From JAFAHD01 sp035654355 (GTDB lineage: Bacteria > Vulcanimicrobiota > Vulcanimicrobiia > Eremiobacterales > Eremiobacteraceae): 64,000 nt of DNA. The DNA lies in NCBI GenBank assembly GCA_035654355.1, contig DASRXC010000092.1:9160-73159 (forward strand). Reading direction: 5' to 3'. Under the pieces are notes generated by a model. The model did not search any database. It had not been told where the DNA came from and was given only the letters and a program-made list of their open reading frames with translations. The stretch's first letter is position 1. Each line of letters opens with the position of its first letter. Made by a program: the position numbers and the translations under genes. Below are positions 59,682 through 64,000 of the stretch, one piece after another.

Positions 59682-62432
59682 ATGCCGCCCGACGGGCGCA
59701 CGCTGCTGCTCATCGATGTTTACGCGCTTGTCTATCGCGCGTTCTTCGCGCTGCCGCCGATGACGTCCCCAAAAGGCCAGGCGACCAACGCGGTCTACGG
59801 CTTCGAGCGCATGCTCAACCGCGTGCTTACTGACGAGAAGGCGACGCACGTCGCCGCCTGTTTCGACGCGGGCATACCGCCAGAACGTCTCGCGGCGTAC
59901 CCGCAATACAAGTCGCAGCGCCCTGAAATGCCCGACGATCTCGACTCGCAGTTCCCGATCGTGCGCCGCGCGCTCGCGGCCTACGGCATTCCGATCGTCG
60001 AGGTCGAAGGCGAAGAGGCCGATGACTGCATCGCCACGTTGTCGTCGCGCGCATCGAGCGACGGGCTGCGCACGGTCATCGTATCCGGCGATCTCGACCT
60101 TTTACAGCTCGTCGACGACAAGGTGACGGTCGTGGTAACGCGCCGTGGCATCTCCGACATGGCGCGCTACGACGAAACAGCCGTGCGGGAGCGCTATGGG
60201 CTCGCGCCCCAACAGTTGCCCGACTATCGCGGTCTCAAAGGCGATCCGTCCGACAATCTTCCGGGCGTCCCCGGCATCGGCGAGAAGACCGCGGCGCGGC
60301 TCATCGCGCAGTACGGCTCACTTGAAGAGCTACTCGCGCACGCAGGCGAGGTCACACCCAAGCGCATCAGCGAGCTGCTCGTGCAATACGCAGATCAAGC
60401 GCGCGCGTGCCGCGACGTGTCGATCGCCAAGCGCGATCTCGAGATCCCGCTGCGCTGGGAAGACTGCGAGCTGGGTCAAGGGGATGCTGTCGCGCGCAAC
60501 GCGCTCTTCACAGAGCTCGGGTTCAAGTCACTGATGACCAATTTGCCCGGACAAAACAATGCGCGCGTGCAGTCCGAAAACGGCGCCAACGTCACGCCGG
60601 CACCAGAGTTGGCTCCGACTGAACTTTCTGCGATCGCGACGGACTATCGCATCGACGCGAGCGAGGCGTCCGCACTTGCGGCCATCGCGCGCGCGCACGC
60701 GACGCCTGAGTTCGCGCTCAGTCCAGTGCCCGAGTTGCGAGCGTGGCGCGACAACGCGCCGCTTGCGATCGCATTATCGACAGCGCCCGGCAACGCCGAA
60801 CTCATCCCGGCGCGCTTGGCATTCCATCATCCCGACGTTCGCGCCGCGTTTGGCGCGCTGCTCGCGGACGAGCGCCCGACAAAGATCGTGCACGACTCGA
60901 AGGCACTTGCAGGCTGGGCGGCTGCGAACGATTTCTTGTTGGCTGGAGTTGCGTTTGACGCACAGCTCGCGCACGAATTGCTCGACTCGACCCGCGTGGA
61001 ACCATCGTTGGGCGACACCGCCGGCTTTGCCGGCGCGGGCGCGCTGCTGACGCTGCCGACCCAGGAGCAAAGCATCGGTCTGTTCGACCAGGCGCCGGCG
61101 CTCGAGGCGGTGCACGCGTCGGCAGCCGACACGCTGTTGCGTATCGCACCGGTGCTGCGCACGCGCATCGAAGCCGCGGGCATGACTGCAGTCTTACGCG
61201 ACATCGAGCAGCCGCTCGCATTCGTGCTCGCCGCGATGGAACGCGCGGGATTCCGGATGGATCTCGAGGAGTTGACTCGCATCCGCACGCGGCTCGATCA
61301 GATCATGGGGCAGACGTCCGCGGCGATCTACGCGATCGCCGGCAACGAGTTCAACATCAACTCGCCCAAGGCGCTCGGCGAGGTGCTCTTCGAAAAACTC
61401 GCGCTGCCGCATGGCGGCAAAACGAAGACTGGTTACGCGACCGGCATCGACGTGCTCGCGCCGCTTGCCGCCGAACACGATATCGCCGCGAAAGTTCTGG
61501 AGTTTCGCGAAGTCGCAAAGCTCAAGGGTACGTATGTGGACGCACTGCCCGCACTCATCGACGCCAAGACCGGGCGGCTGCACACAACCTTCCATCAGTT
61601 AGGTGCTGCGACTGGACGCCTCTCGAGCAGCGATCCGAATTTGCAGAACATCCCTATCCGCAGCGCCGCCGGCCGAGAGATTCGCCGCGCCTTCTTGGCG
61701 CCGACCTCCGGCAACGTGCTGCTCGCCGCAGATTACTCGCAGATCGAGCTGCGTCTGTTCGCGCACTTGTCCGAAGATCCGAATCTCATCGAGGCGTTCG
61801 CGCGCGGTGAGGACATCCATGAATTCGCCGCACGCGCCGTGTTCAACGTCCCCGCGGGCGAACAGGTCGACCGCGAACTGCGCCGGCGCGCGAAGGCCGT
61901 GAACTTCGGCATCCTCTACGGGCAAGGCGATTTCGGCCTGGCGCAAAGCGTCGGGTTCTCGCGCGAAGAAGCGCGTGAGTTCATCGGCCGCTACTTCACG
62001 CGCTTCCCACGCGTGCGCGAGTACATCGACGATGCGCTCGAGCGCGCGCGCGACGAAGGCTTCGTCACGACGCTGCTCGGACGTCGGCGCTGGCTGCCGG
62101 ACTTGCGTTCTCGCAATTACGGCCTGCGTGCCGCCGCCGAGCGCATGGCGATCAACGCACCGCTGCAAGGCAGTGCGGCCGATCTCATCAAGGTCGCGAT
62201 GGTCCGCGTCGCGCGCGCGCTGCGCGATCGCGAGTTGCCGGCACAATTGGTCCTGCAGGTACACGACGAGCTGATCTTCGACGTGCCGCGCGAGCACGTC
62301 AACGCGATGCGCGCGCTCGCCAAAGATGCGATGGAGAACGCGCTTGACGTGCGCGTTCCGTTGGTCGTCGATTTCAAAGTCGGCCCGACGTGGGGCGAAG
62401 CCGAAGCGGCCGACGAGGAACCCGCAGCCTAG
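59682..62432 (+). CDS. polA: DNA polymerase I
   Basis: A 916-residue repair polymerase. The 5' nuclease domain (about 1-290) shows PEMPDDLDSQFP, EGEEADDCIATLS and GLKGDPSDNLPGVPGIGEKTA. The middle domain lacks the DxE of the proofreading exonuclease, so 3'-5' exonuclease should be absent, as in Taq and Bst polymerases. In the polymerase domain, motif A has Asp684 (AADYSQIELR), motif B is RRAKAVNFGILYG and motif C has Asp862-Glu863 (LQVHDELIF). The gene is followed 3 bp later by mutM. Confidence 0.96.
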   Translation: MPPDGRTLLLIDVYALVYRAFFALPPMTSPKGQATNAVYGFERMLNRVLTDEKATHVAACFDAGIPPERLAAYPQYKSQRPEMPDDLDSQFPIVRRALAAYGIPIVEVEGEEADDCIATLSSRASSDGLRTVIVSGDLDLLQLVDDKVTVVVTRRGISDMARYDETAVRERYGLAPQQLPDYRGLKGDPSDNLPGVPGIGEKTAARLIAQYGSLEELLAHAGEVTPKRISELLVQYADQARACRDVSIAKRDLEIPLRWEDCELGQGDAVARNALFTELGFKSLMTNLPGQNNARVQSENGANVTPAPELAPTELSAIATDYRIDASEASALAAIARAHATPEFALSPVPELRAWRDNAPLAIALSTAPGNAELIPARLAFHHPDVRAAFGALLADERPTKIVHDSKALAGWAAANDFLLAGVAFDAQLAHELLDSTRVEPSLGDTAGFAGAGALLTLPTQEQSIGLFDQAPALEAVHASAADTLLRIAPVLRTRIEAAGMTAVLRDIEQPLAFVLAAMERAGFRMDLEELTRIRTRLDQIMGQTSAAIYAIAGNEFNINSPKALGEVLFEKLALPHGGKTKTGYATGIDVLAPLAAEHDIAAKVLEFREVAKLKGTYVDALPALIDAKTGRLHTTFHQLGAATGRLSSSDPNLQNIPIRSAAGREIRRAFLAPTSGNVLLAADYSQIELRLFAHLSEDPNLIEAFARGEDIHEFAARAVFNVPAGEQVDRELRRRAKAVNFGILYGQGDFGLAQSVGFSREEAREFIGRYFTRFPRVREYIDDALERARDEGFVTTLLGRRRWLPDLRSRNYGLRAAAERMAINAPLQGSAADLIKVAMVRVARALRDRELPAQLVLQVHDELIFDVPREHVNAMRALAKDAMENALDVRVPLVVDFKVGPTWGEAEAADEEPAA

Positions 62433-62435
62433 CGC

Positions 62436-63281
62436 ATGCCCGAACTTCCGGAAGTCGAGACGATCGCGCGCGATCTCGATCGCGCGATAAGCGGCCGGCG
62501 CATCGCGGGCGCAAAGCTCTTCTGGCCCAAGACGTTTGACGTGCGTGGTCCATCTCTGCGGTCGCTGCGCGGCGATCGCATCACGCGCGTTCACCGCATC
62601 GGCAAGTTCGTCGTGATGGATCTTGAAAGCGGCCGCCACATCGCGGTCCATCTTCGCATGACCGGCCAGCTGATCGCCCTCGCGAACGGTTCTGGTCGCA
62701 AGGCCGCCACAGACGGAGCACCTCGCGCGCCAAGCGACGCGAAACATACCCGGCTTTTGCTGCGTTTCGAGGATGGTGGCACTCTTGCGTTCTCTGACAC
62801 TCGGAAGTTCGGGCGCTGGCGCATCGTCGAGGGCGACGTGCGCGAGGCGCTCGGCATCGGCGTCGATCCATTCGACCCCGCGTTAACGCCGGAGCGATTG
62901 TACGAGGTGACGCGCGGGCGCGCGACACCGATCAAGACGTGGCTGCTCGACCAGCGTCACCTCTCGGGGATCGGTAACATCTACGCAAGCGAGGCGTTGT
63001 ACGATGCGCGCATCCGGCCGACGCGCAGAGCCGGGCGTTTGAGCCGCGCGCAAAGCGCTGCATTGCTGCACAGTTTGCGCAAAGTGATGCGCAAAGCCAT
63101 ATCCTATCGGGGTTCCAGCGTCGACGATTACGTCGATGGGGCAGGAATGCCGGGCGAGTTTCAGAAGAAACTGGCCGTCTACGGGCGTGGCGGTATGCCG
63201 TGTCGCCGCTGCAAGACGGTGATCAGGCGGGTTGTCCTCGCGCAACGAGGGACGTTTTTCTGCCCCGTGTGCCAGCTCTGA
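62436..63281 (+). CDS. mutM: Formamidopyrimidine-DNA glycosylase
   Basis: A 281-residue bifunctional glycosylase/AP lyase that removes 8-oxoguanine and related lesions. The N-terminal MPELPEVETIARDL contains the catalytic Pro2-Glu3. The HLRMTGQLI loop and the helix-two-turn-helix YASEALYDARIRP are present. The C-terminal zinc finger CRRCKTVIRRVVLAQRGTFFCPVCQ is intact. It is coupled to polA, which suits base excision repair. Confidence 0.95.
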   Translation: MPELPEVETIARDLDRAISGRRIAGAKLFWPKTFDVRGPSLRSLRGDRITRVHRIGKFVVMDLESGRHIAVHLRMTGQLIALANGSGRKAATDGAPRAPSDAKHTRLLLRFEDGGTLAFSDTRKFGRWRIVEGDVREALGIGVDPFDPALTPERLYEVTRGRATPIKTWLLDQRHLSGIGNIYASEALYDARIRPTRRAGRLSRAQSAALLHSLRKVMRKAISYRGSSVDDYVDGAGMPGEFQKKLAVYGRGGMPCRRCKTVIRRVVLAQRGTFFCPVCQL

Positions 63282-63332
63282 TCCATTCGTTCCACGCGAC
63301 ATCAAGACGAAATAACTCGGAAGAGGGATAGG

Positions 63333-63346
63333 TTAACTTTTGTTAA
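63333..63346 (+). promoter_or_regulatory. Small inverted repeat at the rpsA start
   Basis: TTAAC (63333-63337), TTTT, GTTAA (63342-63346) can form a short stem whose last base is the A of the rpsA ATG. It separates the start codon from the purine-rich AGAGGGATAGG segment. It might tune translation; stability is low. Confidence 0.25.
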
Positions 63347-64000
63347 TGACTGATACACCAGCGAACACGCAGACGAACGAACAAGACGAATTTGCGCTCG
63401 AGCAAGCGCTCTACGAAGCAAGCCTGCGAACGCTGGACGAAGGACAGGTGCTCACCGGCGTCATCGTCGCCAAGACGCACGACGAGCTGCTGGTCGACAT
63501 CGGCGGAAAATCCGAAGGCATCGTGACCGGGCGCGAACTTTCGCCCGGCATGCGCATCGCGGATCTCAAAGTAGGCGACACGCTCGAGGTGCTCGTGCAC
63601 CGCATCGACGGCGACGGCGATGGCGCGATGTACCTGTCTGAGCGCCGTGCACGCGCGCTGAAAACGTGGGAGCGCGTGCTCGAAGCGCACGCGAACAACG
63701 AAGCGATCACGGCGACGGTCACCCAGGTCGTCAAAGGCGGCGTGCTCGTCGATCTCGGCATGCGGGGCTTCGTGCCCGCCTCGCAGATCCGCAGGCATCC
63801 GGTCGGCAATCTCGAGGAGTTGGTCGGCAAGGTGCTGCGCCTGAAGGTCATCGATCTCGATCACAAGCGCCGGCGCGTCGTGCTCAGCCAGCGCGTCGTG
63901 CTCGAAGAAGAGCTCAATCAGAAGAAGCAAGAGCTGCTGTCGACGTTGCAGCCGGGGCAGATCCGCGAAGGCACGGTCGTGCGCCTCGCCGATTTCGGCG
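63346..64000 (+). CDS. rpsA: Ribosomal protein S1 (partial, runs off the window)
   Basis: The first 218 residues of a multi-S1-domain protein; the frame is open to the window edge. The first S1 repeat begins at EGQVLTGVIVAKTHDELLVDIGGKSEGIV, and the second contains VTQVVKGGVLVDLGMRGFVPASQI. A third starts at LQPGQIREGTVVRLADFG. The acidic N-terminal leader EFALEQALYEASL is usual in S1. Ribosomal S1 helps mRNA binding and translation initiation. ATG 63346 is the likely start. Confidence 0.9.
   Translation, partial: MTDTPANTQTNEQDEFALEQALYEASLRTLDEGQVLTGVIVAKTHDELLVDIGGKSEGIVTGRELSPGMRIADLKVGDTLEVLVHRIDGDGDGAMYLSERRARALKTWERVLEAHANNEAITATVTQVVKGGVLVDLGMRGFVPASQIRRHPVGNLEELVGKVLRLKVIDLDHKRRRVVLSQRVVLEEELNQKKQELLSTLQPGQIREGTVVRLADFG

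Noticed and set aside
61599..62747. Long minus-strand open frame opposite polA and mutM
   Set aside because: No recognisable domain and fully covered by conserved motifs on the plus strand.
63333..63346. Third Pho-box array before rpsA (two TTAA cores)
   Set aside because: Spacing is 10 bp, only two cores, and no phosphate gene follows; an inverted repeat explains it better.
1..64000. CRISPR arrays, insertion sequences, prophage or rRNA genes
   Set aside because: No regularly spaced repeats, transposase or integrase motifs, phage structural genes or rRNA-like sequence were seen.

Overview
The window is a GC-rich, gene-dense bacterial chromosome segment with almost no non-coding space (no gap reaches 300 bases). 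About 53 protein genes and one tRNA are visible. I see no insertion sequence, prophage or CRISPR array. The host is a diderm: it has a TonB-dependent receptor, an RND pump, a beta-barrel candidate and lipoproteins. It also carries a Bacillus-like RsbV/RsbW/SigB stress module, a selenocysteine formate dehydrogenase, a hopanoid-modifying HpnJ and a Thermus-type ferredoxin. GTG and TTG starts are common. This mix would fit a deep-branching phylum such as Eremiobacterota (WPS-2) or a neighbour, but that placement is an inference from gene content only.

Layout. 1-8.9 kb: a glycosyltransferase diverges from a cysteine desulfurase; then ytxG/ytxH-like stress genes, anti-anti-sigma, anti-sigma and sigma factor genes, alaS, and two exported or membrane proteins. 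9.1-23.7 kb: a large phosphate region with phoB, phoR, phoU, pstSCAB, a TonB-dependent receptor, a beta-propeller/phosphoesterase and a second pstCAB set that lacks pstS. Two arrays of TTAA repeated every 11 bp, resembling Pho boxes, lie before pstS and before the receptor. The second PstB has lost its signature motif, catalytic Glu and switch His. 23.7-26.3 kb: cystathionine beta-synthase and a gamma-lyase/synthase. 26.3-30.0 kb: an IclR regulator divergent from tldD/tldE. 30.0-36.9 kb: tRNA-Leu(CAG) just upstream of glutamate dehydrogenase, an acetyltransferase, an orphan RND pump, a macrodomain protein and a small secreted protein.

36.9-48.0 kb: an egtD-like methyltransferase, then a long minus-strand block. 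This block encodes a GMC/gluconate-type dehydrogenase pair, a secreted protein, an OpuC/ProU-type ABC importer, a phosphoribosyltransferase, a PilZ protein with a clear sigma70-type promoter, and an EAL-CBS-GGDEF protein. 48.2-54.4 kb: a formate dehydrogenase operon whose catalytic subunit contains an in-frame TGA followed by a textbook SECIS hairpin, then Fe-S and NrfD-type membrane subunits and hpnJ. 54.5-64 kb: a beta-barrel candidate, ferredoxin, deacylase-like zinc enzyme, DUF72 protein, CPBP protease, FAD oxidoreductase with a twin-palindrome upstream region, a lipoprotein, polA, mutM and the start of rpsA.

The strongest points for follow-up are the Pho-boxed receptor/phosphatase/degenerate-Pst locus, the selenoprotein FDH linked to hpnJ, and the paired palindromes at 57972-58017.
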